The notes below the pieces were generated by a model. It worked only from the letters and a program-made list of their open reading frames with translations, made no database searches and was not told the DNA's origin. A program made the translations under genes and the position numbers. Below, piece after piece: positions 24,400-34,767 of a stretch of DNA of 64,000 bases. Within the stretch, counting starts at the first letter, position 1. Each line of letters opens with the position of its first letter. Source of the stretch: Copromyces sp. CBS 386.78 (Eukaryota > Ascomycota > Sordariomycetes > Sordariales > Sordariaceae). Location of the stretch: positions 372,001 to 436,000 of the forward strand of contig MU839106.1 of the NCBI GenBank assembly GCA_030685235.1, read 5' to 3'.

Positions 24400-25350
24400 A
24401 TAAGTCGGGGAGTTGAAAGGACTGGATGACATGGAGAAGATGGATGGAAAGGGGAAAGAGGTGTTTGTGAAGAGGATGGGGATATCGTGATGCTACGGCA
24501 TGGATTGTAGCCGCGTGGCATGGGCTCGGCTCTCAAGGGGAGAGATATCTGGGTGGATGTAATGAGGGAAGGGGAGAATTTGCATGAACTAGCGTGTTAG
24601 CATCCATCTGCTTGTACATACTCTGCATTGATTACATATTACGTACCATACTTGACCCTGTGCTCCTTTCAATATGTCTTTGAAATGGTGAAGTCGAACA
24701 AAGTGTTCCCGTTGTTCTTAGTTGGAAGCCTTGCACAGGGCACTGGTTGTTTTGGGAACAAGGTGATGGTTGATTAGAAGAGCAGTAGAAGAGGAGAAAT
24801 CCCCGGAAACTAGGTACCTTAGGTATAAATACCCCTCCTTCCTATCCGCACATTGCACCTTCCCATTCTCTGGAGCGGTGCGAGTAAGATGGGGGTTGAC
24901 AACATGAACTCTATCGCCTTCGTCATCGCCATTATCTCACCATCCAGTCTCATTTTTGCCGCGTCTCGCAGCCGTCCGCTTCATGTTGTCAAGGAATTGA
25001 TCGAGTGCCAAGTCCACCAAAACACCATCGCCCGTCTGGTCTTCACGAGGAAGTTGCTATATTGGCTGGGGTTTCGTTTGGGCTGAGAAGCCGCAAGATG
25101 TCCGGAACGCCATTTAGCGCAAAGCTGTCTGGCGTGAGAGGGGATGAGCTACGGTAGACGACGAAGACGTCGTCATTTTTTTTTTCGAAAAATGGGCATT
25201 GATACGCAGTTTCCTTAATGCAGGGCCCCCACCTGCCATAAGGTGAGGCCCTGGCAGGCGCGGGAGGCACATTGCGCTGTGCAGCATGTATACCTCTAAA
25301 GACATGGAGAGCCGGCAGCTCCCTTGGCCAGGCCTAACAAGATTGATTGA
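24400..25350. other. AA9 3' flank and an unassigned TATA-preceded short frame
   Basis: The first 400 bases are AA9 3' flank. TATAAAT at 24824-24830 lies 59 bp before an ATG at 24889, which opens a 65-codon frame with a hydrophobic start (SIAFVIAIISPSSLIFAA). It could be a first exon of a lost or spliced gene. I cannot link it to the next fragment, so I do not call it. Confidence 0.35.
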
Positions 25351-25662
25351 TTGCTATCGGAGGTAGTTGATCTTAACCAGAGCGTACAGAACATTGTCCG
25401 CTCCCTCTCGCTCAAGCAGTACTGGACCAAAGCTGGCGAAGTCACTTCGGCCCTAAAGTGGGATCGCCGCGACAACTTCATGTTCGTTGGCCTAGCCCGC
25501 CACTTGTTCTTACCTCGCATCAACCGGACCTCCTGCACTAAATGTGCTAAGCACACCAACTATGGGCCCTTCTCTCGCTATGTCGTCGTGGGAGAAGCTG
25601 TCTCGCAGCGCGCTTGTACCAGTTGCTACTACAAAGGCGAAGGTACTAGCTGCTCCTTCTAA
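25351..25662 (+). pseudogene. DUF3716-like zinc-binding fragment, 5' incomplete
   Basis: The frame ends in a cysteine pattern, CTKCAKHTNYGPFSRYVV followed by ACTSCYYKGEGTSCSF. This is the C-x2-C ... GPF-x-x-C/Y-VV ... GAC-x-x-C-x-Y ... CSF arrangement of the fungal DUF3716 domain, a short putative zinc-binding module of unknown function. No ATG opens this frame before the domain, so it is either a 3' exon of a gene I cannot reconstruct or a relic. An AT-rich intron-like segment (GTATGATATACG ... ATTAG) follows the stop at 25675-25729, as if a downstream exon once existed. Confidence 0.5.
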
Positions 25663-26896
25663 CGTCAAGGTATGATATACGTTTATTTCTTTTCGTAAAT
25701 AATAGTTACTTACTTATATCTATATTAGATTTCGAAAAGGACCAAGCGAAGAAGAACCAGGACAAGGTCCCTTTTTCAGCTCAGACTATCCGTGGTTGTT
25801 CTGTTTGGGCACAGCTTTATCTAGATCAACACAATCATCACACATGCACTGAACCCGTGCATCCACGCTGATCTTCACGCATCACCTATCGAGCATGCCC
25901 GGATTGGCGATGGAATGCTTGAAGCAGGATCTCAAGATTATCTATCTCCAGAGATATTTTGGCTCTATGTCAGCCGCCTTCGTCCCACCTCTCAAAGTTC
26001 TGAGCATGGCAGGCATTCCTGCCTGGCCCGATACCAACCGTCTCGTCTCCTGGCCACCTACCTAACTGCGGCCGTTTCCGAGGCGGATTTGCCCATCACA
26101 GCCAGCACTTGCAAAGAGTGATACCATTCCATGGTATCACAAAGCCAACCTACCGAAGATGGCTTTACGTCGTGTTGTTCTTCAACTGCTATTAATTGTA
26201 GTTCTCGTTATTTTGGTAAGGGGGTCGGCTTTCTCTCTTTCTCATCTTTCGGATATGGATTTGATGGGTGATGCAAGCGCACACCCACAGCCAAAGGATC
26301 TGTTCTACCTGTACAAGTAGTGAGTACCTACCTACGCAGCGGAATAGACGTCCGGAATAGACTCTGCTGTTATGAACAGTAACCAAGCCCAGCTCACTAC
26401 GGCAAATGGTAAGGTACCTACTAGGTACGCAGCACACAAGATAGCCTAGCATCCTATGCTCTTCTCGAGCGCTATAGTAAGGGAAGCCTTCATAATCGAG
26501 GACGATCTTACTTGCTATATCGAAAAACGACTAAACGAGGGAGACTTCTATATTGCGTCCCAACCACATATCATATTCAGCGCCTCTGGAGGGACGCCTA
26601 AACAGGCATTCTCACAATCGCTTCGAACGACTCGATAGAAGCATAGACACGTCTCACTTCATCTTCCAAAGCACTGGCACAATAACATCTAGCCGTTTCA
26701 ACGTGACATTACCTTATACTCTGTGGATATAACCCTATATTCCAGTGACAGAACACTTCCCCGGTGAGATGAGACCAAAGTTTTCTTTCTCAGAATTCGC
26801 AAGAAATAAGAAGGTCGAAACATCACCATGCGAAAATAGAGGCATTCGGTTCCGCCGGCGAAGTTACCCGAGAACACCCCTAAACTTAAGCGCTTT
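25663..26896. other. Degraded or non-coding stretch
   Basis: No supportable gene. Mild AT enrichment at 25675-25730 resembles an old intron. A perfect short hairpin lies at 26118-26140. Short open frames here show no motifs. Confidence 0.4.
26118..26140. repeat. 23-bp hairpin (9-bp arms)
   Basis: GTGATACCA and TGGTATCAC flank a five-base loop. It is perfect but short and isolated. It is not followed by a T-run, and no transposon features surround it. Confidence 0.5.
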
Positions 26897-27070
26897 AACG
26901 ATCCCGACCTACCCCGAAGATTCCGACCTTCATCTTAGCCCATGCCTCCTCCGTCTTGGCGATCTTCTCGGCCTGAGCTTTCAGCTGCGTGCTCATTTCC
27001 TCGTTCCTTGCCTCTATCTCCTCCAATCTCTGCTTCAGCATGTCCTGTCCAACTCTATCTAGAATACCTC
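26897..27070 (-). pseudogene. Coiled-coil protein fragment
   Basis: On the minus strand a short frame reads ILDRVGQDMLKQRLEEIEAR, continues as a heptad-like coil (NEEMSTQLKAQAEKIAKTEE) and ends AWAKMKVGIFGVGRDR before a stop. A stop codon lies just upstream of the coil in the same frame, and I find no start or domain beyond it. This is coding-like sequence of unknown origin, either a last exon or a relic. Confidence 0.35.
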
Positions 27071-27563
27071 ATATGCCTTGCGCTTTCTCCCCTGGGATGG
27101 TTCGCCGGCCGGGCCGGTTTGGTCGTACTAATAATACGTTAGCCGCTAGCGGAGGTAGCCGATACTATACTCGTAGCAGACCCGACGCTGGAGGCACGCC
27201 GGCGCTTCCGGCCACCCGGCGAAGTTGCGGTCTGGATGGCTGTTAAACGCGCAACTTAGTCGGAAAGAACCGCCAAATTATTCATTATGACGGCGCCTTC
27301 GGGAGTGGCCATCTCGGGATGGCGAAGCCGGCGCCAGACCCTGGTACGGGTAATAGGGACTTCAGGCGCGGGCAAAGGCTCGTTGCCCGGTTCGCGGATA
27401 TTGGTATTGGGGGTCTCCTACTGTCCGTTCGGCCCAACATCTTCGTTAATCTCTAGATTGTTGAATTGTGTTTCCTTAACATGTGGTTCCTCGTTTTCTC
27501 ACTTACGGGCATTTTCAGAACATGCTGGCTTTCAAGTTTCTCCTTTGTGTGAATTTCTGCTAC
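27071..27563. other. No supportable gene
   Basis: Short overlapping frames only. It includes the 3' flank of the AsaB-like gene, which ends at 27564 on the minus strand. Confidence 0.35.
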
Positions 27564-28817
27564 CTAGCCACCACCCTTCGAAAACACTATAGCCCGGACC
27601 TCAATGCTCTCCCTAGCTGTCCATACCGGGTTGCTGCAGTCACCAGTCTCTTGGTCAAGATTACCGCCAGACTGTTTGAACGAAGTATGCGGGCAGCCTT
27701 CACACACACACACCCATTCGCACGTTGTTAGCATGGACGTTTCTTCTTCTTCAACTTTCGTGAAAAAAACTTACACCTCGCCTTCACCTCTTCCTTGGAA
27801 TCGAATGTTTTGAAAAGCAGAACTTCATCCTTCGTCTGCCGATTCAGATAATACCACTTCATTCCTTCATCGTAGAGCGGATACAGCCCTTCACCCTCGT
27901 AGTTCTTCCTCACGTGGTCGACGGCTACCAGGTTCTGTGGCTGGACCGTGCTGCCATCGCAAACGGCGAGGGGGTAGTCGGTTACTGGGTAGCGAAGGGG
28001 GCGCCAGACGCTTTTCACAGGGGTAGAGGTTGTGAGTGTCATGTTGGTTTGCGGTTGAAAACGGGGCTGGACGGGTACGTACTTGATGATTCGGAAGCGT
28101 CGTTGGAGGAGCTCTTCTGCCCGAGTGCCCATGTGGTGTTTTACTCGTTTGGTGGCGGCTAGGGGGCTTTGGTCTTGCCGAGGTGGAAATGAGATTGAGG
28201 TGAGTCAGTGGTGAGTGAGTGATGCTTGGTAGGGAGGTCTGGCTAACCAATGTGAACAGCGTGCACGGGCTTCAAGATGAGCATTGGATCGTCGAGGTCG
28301 ATGACACTCCCGGATTTTGGGGTTGTCCGGCTGTTATCACTCGTCCGGAGCTTGATTTACGGATAAGTGATGGTCAATGGTCTGTTCTAGGTTAAAGTCA
28401 CCGAGTTGGAGGAAAACTTGACCATGCTCGGGCACTCACTCTCCAGTCAAAAACCACCACCTCCGCCCCCGGATCAATACTCCGCAGGAGCTCGACAACC
28501 TTGGGAAGGTACTCCCTCTCAAGCCCCTCTTGGTCTGTCGGTATGACTCCAAGCTCCTGCCTAACCACTTGAAATGCATGGTCATCTAGGTTGAACAGAT
28601 CTTCACTGCCTCTGATATCGTGAATAGTCTGTTCTGGTGAAGCGGCGAGAGTGAAGTTCTTTCTCGGACAGCCCTCGGGAGCCTGTGAAATGAACTCGTA
28701 GGGCTTTTCGGTACGGAACTTGTCCTCCCATTGGATGTAGTTGAGCTTTGCCTTTTGTTCTGCCTGGCCTGCCGTGGCGTTCCCCTGCTGTGGCGCATCT
28801 TTCACGCTTCTATCCAT
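27564..28817 (-). CDS. AsaB/CmcJ/NvfI-like oxidoreductase, five exons
   Basis: Member of the fungal family containing AsaB, CmcJ-like proteins and NvfI-type Fe/2-oxoglutarate enzymes, often found in secondary-metabolite clusters. Exons on the minus strand: 28817-28440, 28350-28248, 28173-28083, 28010-27775, 27697-27564, giving 313 aa. Motifs in order: KLNYIQWEDKF with EKPYEF, TIHDIRGSEDLFNLDDHAFQ, VVVFDWR, DDPMLILKPVHAVHID-QSP, RFRIINVWRPL, PLAVCDG, YPLYDEGMKWYYLNRQTKDE with VLLFK, RCCPHTSF and RESIEVRAIVF. The spliced order is the full family order; HxD-type residues are at HID. Donors are GTGAGT, GTTAGC, GTACGT and GTAAGT. All four acceptors are AAG, which is unusual. The substrate is unknown. 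The beta-lactamase-fold gene nearby is in the same orientation. Confidence 0.85.
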
Positions 28818-29474
28818 TGCCGTTGTTGGAAGTGATGGTTCCGTGATGATGCGGATTGAGATGCGGCTCTGGTTTCGGTGTGTTGTCCGGACTGGTCTTA
28901 CTCGCAGCAGGAAATCGGAGTCAGTGGTGGCTCGGTTGCGCCCAAGTGATAGGATGGAATGTCAGCCTTTATGTTTGCACAGCATGTGTGGTTTTGCTTG
29001 GATACCACAGTTTCCAGTCGGGAAAGGCGATCAGTTATCGTGACATTCACCTAGTGTCCCCGCAAGAAATAAGTAAGGAGAAATTGTGATGATCTTATAG
29101 GTACGTTGAAATTCGTTGTTTCTTATTTGCATCTCCGGTCCCGCGTTGTACAGCTGATCACAGTTCCGGCCCCCAACTGTTTGGTAGGCGTGTTGACCGG
29201 TTTCGTGTAATGATTTGATGATGGTGCGTGGTATCGTTCAACCCGCCCAGCTTATCATCTTTCAGCTCAATCTGTGCATTTCCCCAAGAGAACCCCGCAA
29301 ATCATCCTCCACTCCCGAGCTTCTGAGCTCGCGTGCTCCAATGGCTCTGCCTGTCGGTCCTAACTCGTCGGTTGATCCCGCCCCAAGATGCCTGGCAAGC
29401 TTGATTTCTACAGTTTGATGTGACTGCGTCTCACACCGGCTCCGCACCTGACAGTAAAACCTCGTCCTCAAATC
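28818..29474. other. Promoter region of the AsaB-like gene, no other gene
   Basis: Short shadow frames only, no recognised motifs. Confidence 0.4.
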
Positions 29475-29720
29475 TCAGGCAGCAATGAACCCAATGCACT
29501 CGCACTCCCCTGATCGCTTTCCACACTGCTTGCACACGTCGTCCTGCGAGCTGGAGCCACTTTTGGTGCCCGATTGAACAACAAGAAGGTCTTGCTTAGC
29601 GTCTTCCTTGCTTGATGAGTTGTCGTCCTTGTTGAATTTCTTCCATGGCTGTGATCTGCCACCGGTAGAGTCGGCGAAGTGATCATTTCTTTGTGTATCT
29701 GCTCCCGACGACGTAGACAT
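29475..29720 (-). CDS. Small hypothetical protein with CxxC...CxC C-terminus
   Basis: An 81-aa frame from the ATG at 29720. It is hydrophilic, with Ser/Lys/Asp-rich sequence, and ends with CKQCGKRSGECEC followed by IGFIAA. The clustered cysteines suggest metal binding. The frame extends upstream to 29867 with another possible start, but the extension looks non-coding. No family is recognised. Confidence 0.35.
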   Translation of the reverse strand: MSTSSGADTQRNDHFADSTGGRSQPWKKFNKDDNSSSKEDAKQDLLVVQSGTKSGSSSQDDVCKQCGKRSGECECIGFIAA

Positions 29721-30430
29721 TTCGGAGGTGGTTGATCGTAACCGATTGGCGTGTGATGTACAGCTAATAGAAGCCCTGTTTTGCGTTAGTACATGTACCG
29801 TGGCTGCAGTTCTGAGATGTCTTGACGCAATGCCGCAGGCGCCAGCGATGTCCGACGTTGAATACACTTACTTGGAGATTTGTCGAGTTCGCTTTTTGAC
29901 AGTTGGGTGCTTGAAGATCTCAGAAACATGCAAGCCCGAGGACTTACATGGCCCTTTTATGTCTGAAATGATGACATGTTACAATAAACTGGGGTCAGGC
30001 GCTACTGCCTACCTAGACGTATGAACGTCAGCTGGAGAATTTGGCTGTCCATCTTTCGGGGCCCGAAAGTGCTCAAGATGACAGCTTCCGTGGAGATATG
30101 GAAGAAGGTTTCACTGCATAGCTGCCTTAAACGCGGCATAGCAACCGCCAGTGTTGAAGGAAGAACGGTGCGGCTCAGTGGGTGTAGCCCAAACAGGCAG
30201 AGCATGCAGGGTGTGGTAGCGATGAAATGAAGTGGTGTGGGCTATTGAAAGTTTGACTGGAGAGTTAACCAAATTCCTGCGCCCCATGGTACGCCATTCG
30301 ACAAAAGCTGCAATAACCCCGATATCAGGTTTGGCTGGGAAGCCTTCCGAAAAGACGCAGAGTGTGGAGTTCGCTCAATCGTACAATGAAATTCCATCAC
30401 AAGAGTACATGTTAACCTCCAACCTGCATG
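29721..30430. other. No supportable gene
   Basis: Ordinary composition, short overlapping frames without motifs. The 3' flank of the beta-lactamase-fold gene is within this stretch. Confidence 0.35.
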
Positions 30431-32260
30431 TCACGGGCCTGACCGCGAGAAATGTGCCTTTTCGGATAGATGTTTTGGAGACTTCCGTGAACATCTCGAG
30501 ATCAGGCGCCAACTTTTGACAACCCTGCCAAGTGTCGTCTGGAGAAGCGGTATGACTCTTTTTGAGAGCTTTGAGCGTGTTCGTAGGTGTGTTCGTGGGT
30601 TCTCGCGTCGAGTTAGAACCATCCCCTTCCCAGGCAGCCCCGAGCCCTGTGCCCAGTTGAGCGAAAAAGCCTCCCAAGACCGTGTTTTGTTCAAGTTGAA
30701 CTGAATTTTGAAATACTCCGGGTCCCACACTATGAACCGGGCTCGCTCTGCTTGCTGATTGTAGTCTAGCGCCCATTCAAAGATGTGATCCTTGAGGTGA
30801 CGAAGATCGTAGCATTGTGATTCCCGTCCCTGAAAACTGAGCTCCAGACAACCGCTCTTCTTCTCATCCTTTGGATACCGGATTTCGATGAAAAAATTCC
30901 CCTTCGAATTGTAATATTGCCCGATGTATTGGTCCAGATGAGGGTAGGAGTGGGCCATGCTGCGTTCGTTTTCAAGGCCCTTCCTCATCTCTTTCACAAG
31001 ATCAAGTTTCCGGTCCCGACTTCTCCTCGCCAGTTCAACGTACTGGTTTGCCAGGTCATGGTATGTTTTCCCCCCATCTTCAAATCGGAAGAGTGCGGTG
31101 ATGTATACTTGGGCGATCCAGTCCGCTACGTCGTTGAGTGGCATCGAGTTCGTCAGAACCACCACTGCCGAATTTGTTTCGGGGAACATGAAGATGGCGG
31201 AATAATACCCAATCCCGGCGCCTTGATGGTAATAAGTCATCATGGGCTGGTTTCTTGATCCGAGTACTGGAAGTTCGTCCCTGCTGAACAGCTCCGCGTT
31301 GTCTCCCTGCAGGCCAACAACGCCTGGAAGCGCCGTCCGAACCCATCCGTAGCCGTAGAAACGATGATCCCTGGACGGATTGTCTAGAGGCACTTGGTTG
31401 CTCAAGATAGTTGGGACTTCCTTCAAAGGACCGGAGTATAACTTCTGTTCAGCAGCAAGAATCGCCTTCGCCCATGCAAGAAGATCACTGACGCTCGAGT
31501 AGATGCCCCCAGCAGTTTCGAATATGCTCTTGTCAAAGGGGATCTTCGTGGGCAGTTGATGAATGCAGGGATGAATGTCTCCATTGTCCAGTGCTGCGTG
31601 GGCAAACGCAAAGTCTCCGTATGGATCTGGCTTTGTTGTTGTGCTGTGTAGTGATAACGGTTCGACGACGTACTCTCGCAGAGAGTCCTCAAATGACCTC
31701 CCTGAGAACTTCTCCAGAACTAAGCCAGCGAGACTGTAGCCCCAGTTATTGTAGATCCAATCGCTTCGAAATTGTCCGACCTTCTCGAGTGTCGCAACCG
31801 CTGGAACGAGTTCATCTTTTGTGAGGAGGAACTCTTGATCGCCTTGATGGGCGATGGACATGTCGCCACTGAGTCCTGTTCGGTGAGAGAGGCAATCGGA
31901 AAGAGTTGCCATGTGCTGAATTTTACCATCCGTCTCGAAACCCTCGAGCAGATCCTTCATCGGTGTACTCCATTCGAATTTGGCCTCCTTGCCCTCCCCA
32001 CGGACCTTTGCAAGACATGCGACGACGAAGCTCTTTGTTATGGACCCTATGCCGTAGACTGTATGGGGACCGGGTGGGCGTGGCTTGAGGTTAGGCTGGT
32101 TCCCGACAACAGTTCCATGGCCTTTGGTGAAAATAGTCTTGTTGTCGTGGAGGATACCCACGGACGCTGAAGGGGCCCCTGAAATGCTACAGATGTAGTC
32201 AACGATCGAAATAACAGATTGGAGACGAACGCGTATGTCTTCCTCCTGCGTGCAAAACAT
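30431..32260 (-). CDS. Beta-lactamase-fold serine hydrolase / transesterase-like protein
   Basis: About 609 aa from the ATG at 32260. It belongs to the class C beta-lactamase/penicillin-binding-protein fold family that in fungi includes LovD-type acyltransferases and peptidases. The nucleophile motif is GSITKSF (S73-x-x-K76), the second motif is WIYNNWGYSLAGL (Y170-x-N172), and the third-motif region is YYHQGAGIGYYSAIFMFPE. A C-terminal beta-rich region (FFIEIRYPKDE, LELSFQGRES, WALDYNQQAERARFIVWDP) follows. The last about 70 residues, after GKGMVLTRRE, are basic and may belong to intron or UTR. There is no signal peptide. An extra short 5' exon is possible because the segment before the ATG is open. 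The next gene downstream in the same direction (about 1.6 kb away) encodes the AsaB-like oxidoreductase. Confidence 0.8.
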   Translation of the reverse strand: MFCTQEEDIRVRLQSVISIVDYICSISGAPSASVGILHDNKTIFTKGHGTVVGNQPNLKPRPPGPHTVYGIGSITKSFVVACLAKVRGEGKEAKFEWSTPMKDLLEGFETDGKIQHMATLSDCLSHRTGLSGDMSIAHQGDQEFLLTKDELVPAVATLEKVGQFRSDWIYNNWGYSLAGLVLEKFSGRSFEDSLREYVVEPLSLHSTTTKPDPYGDFAFAHAALDNGDIHPCIHQLPTKIPFDKSIFETAGGIYSSVSDLLAWAKAILAAEQKLYSGPLKEVPTILSNQVPLDNPSRDHRFYGYGWVRTALPGVVGLQGDNAELFSRDELPVLGSRNQPMMTYYHQGAGIGYYSAIFMFPETNSAVVVLTNSMPLNDVADWIAQVYITALFRFEDGGKTYHDLANQYVELARRSRDRKLDLVKEMRKGLENERSMAHSYPHLDQYIGQYYNSKGNFFIEIRYPKDEKKSGCLELSFQGRESQCYDLRHLKDHIFEWALDYNQQAERARFIVWDPEYFKIQFNLNKTRSWEAFSLNWAQGSGLPGKGMVLTRRENPRTHLRTRSKLSKRVIPLLQTTLGRVVKSWRLISRCSRKSPKHLSEKAHFSRSGP

Positions 32261-32679
32261 GATTGTGGAAAACAAAGTACGGTGAGAAAGATTGGGCAGG
32301 AGAAAACATTACCGAGGAGCGCGCAATGCCTCCATGTGAAAAGAGTATTGGCACTATAATATGGACGGCAAGGAACGACCAAGGGAGATGTGAAGGTGGG
32401 ACCGGAAGCCCCGTGGCATGTCATGAACAACGTTCCAGTCATTAGGCGTAAACCGATCGGTATGAGGAGAGTCCAATAACACAGGGAAGGGGAATTCAAG
32501 GATTTTAAGGTGACACAACCTTCCATCCACATCAACTTGTATGGGAGCAGGCAGGGTGTCGGGTGTTGGTGTGATAGAACTAGTACACGGGATGCAGTGT
32601 CATTTCATACCGCATACAGGGCGCGTTTGGTTCAACCAACAACTTTTCCATCTGTTTTCAACAGGGGTAGAGGAGGGTA
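32261..32679. other. Promoter of the beta-lactamase-fold gene
   Basis: No gene supported. A TA-flanked MITE begins immediately upstream at 32680. Confidence 0.4.
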
Positions 32680-33173
32680 CAGTCCCTGCCACAAATAAAC
32701 GCCCCGCGGATTTTTTCCCTGCAAAAAAGACCAAAACTCAACATCGTCACTCTCAACTTTCAACCCCTTAACAAAGGGAAATCGCAAATGCACTTACAAT
32801 ATAAATAGGTAAATATAAATACAATTGAGGAAAAGAAACCTGGTTTTTCTACTATTACTTGTAGTTGAACAATTAGTGTGCCAACTTTAAGTTATATTAA
32901 GAAAAATATTATAGTGGACTTATAGCGCTCTTTAGTGGACTGAAATCCGAATTCGCATTATAGTTGGACTTTGCGGCCTAAATTCTCAACCCTCTTACAA
33001 GGTAGTAGAAAGTAGCTCTCTTTATGAATAATACTTAGTATCTAACTATTCGTAGCGTTTTAGGGATATCTATATCTTTAAAAGTAGTTATTTTATTTGT
33101 ATACGAAAGTATTGAGTTTAGGCCTTTTAAGGTGAGAAAAAAATAATGGGGCGTTTATTTGTGGCACCCACTG
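32680..33173. mobile_element. 494-bp MITE with CAGT...ACTG ends and TA target duplication
   Basis: The ends are inverted repeats: CAGT, three variable bases, then TGCCACAAATAAACGCCCC, repeated in reverse at 33148-33173. The element is flanked by TA on both sides (32678-32679 and 33174-33175). CAGT ends with a TA duplication are typical of Tc1/mariner elements, including Fot1/pogo-like families of ascomycetes. The interior is AT-rich, has no transposase, and contains three copies of a TAGTGGACT-like motif. Non-autonomous. Confidence 0.85.
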
Positions 33174-34767
33174 TACAAAGTGCCATCTGCAGCCTGTAGA
33201 TAGCGCTTTGTACTATCCTCCACCCCTGTCAACCAACAAAACGCTCGATCTTCATGGTCCAACCCGTTAAGATAGAAACCAACAGAATGAACCATCACCA
33301 TACCGGATTAGGAAGCTAATACGACCTCATGCAAGCACATGCACGGCGCATACAGGGGAGGTACGGCCAAGAATCTGGTGCAGGAAGCAATGTGGGACTG
33401 CCAAACCTTGTGTTTGAGCAAAATCAAATTGAGTGAGTGTATGCGGTACGTGCATTGCGATGCATCGGGGAGTCGCATAAGGTAGGTGCGATGTGACCTA
33501 GGTACTTAGGTAGCCGAACCTGCCCAGAATGCAGAATGTACTGTGTAATTTGGTGCCCGGAAAGCGGCTGTGCCTGCCTGTAATTTCCAAGAGCCAACCC
33601 TGCCATCCACCACACTCCGCTGAGGTTTTCTTCCGTCGCTTCAAGAGCCTTCGAGCCGTTTACTGGTGGTAAGGTAGGTACTTATGTTCTCGTGGGAAGA
33701 CACTGCTGCAAGGGAATCAGGTGCCAATCAGTCGTGATGGAGGGCTTGGGGCTGACCCCGAAGACGAGAAGCAGTATGAAGTGCAAAAAGCACCCTGCTT
33801 CAATTCCCCATTTGCATTTCAAAATCTTGACTTGTAGCTGATACCTATCTTCTAGAAAAGATTGACATTCATATGAATGCCCTTGCGCAATCAAAACAAG
33901 GGAATTTTGAACAGCAAGGGAAGACATGGAATGTTGTCTTTTAGACTACCGGGCAGCGTGGCCAATCAGATAAGTTGTGCACCAAACAATAATGCAGAAG
34001 CTGAAAGCTTGCTTAAAGACAATCTCCCCTTTTCTCCCAATACCTCCGTGTGGGTTTCTTCCGGTTTTATGGTAATGGCCTTAGTTGCGGGCACTGCTGG
34101 TCAACGTCACAGATATTGGCCTGTTCAAATATCGTGTGACTGTCCGCGTTGACATTTATTCACTAAATACGTGGGAGTTTTTGGCTTACGCCCAGTCAAC
34201 TCGCACCTAGTCTTGTGTACCGACTGATGTTAGGCATAGATGCCCTTATTATCTGCACTTACACCTCATGGAGGGTCAAACAGGAGACAGATTGGATGCC
34301 TGAGGAGTGATATCAGGTAGGCAAGAAGGCTTAGCAATGTTGTGGTGAATGACAGCATCAACGGCTCACGCACCGGAAGGATGATTGGCAAAGAGTACCA
34401 CACGTCGACATGCCCTACACCAGAACTCTGCATACGCCTCACTTCGGTCACTGTTGTGAACTTTGATGGGCAAGAGCTACCATCCGATGTGCCGTCCGCG
34501 GGTTGCGTGAGGCTCTGTTGCCCAATGGGTCTCATTCCGAGTAATATATAGGGTTACCCTGGTGATGTTTACAATGAGTGTACGATCCCGGGCAGCCCCA
34601 AGTATCGGTTGTGCATCCTCACAATACCTTACCTACGTATACGGCATACATCGTGTCCCGACGGTGAAACACAAACACGCCTCTCGAGTGAACCAACACT
34701 CGTCCTACCCGACCCTGAGCTACCTAGGCATCAACCGGAACTTCTACAGTTGCAGACAGGAACCAAA
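33174..34767. other. Intergenic region upstream of the NLR gene
   Basis: No gene supported. Several TAGGTACCTA-like motifs occur, common background in these genomes. The first conserved start of the NLR is at 34768. Confidence 0.4.
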
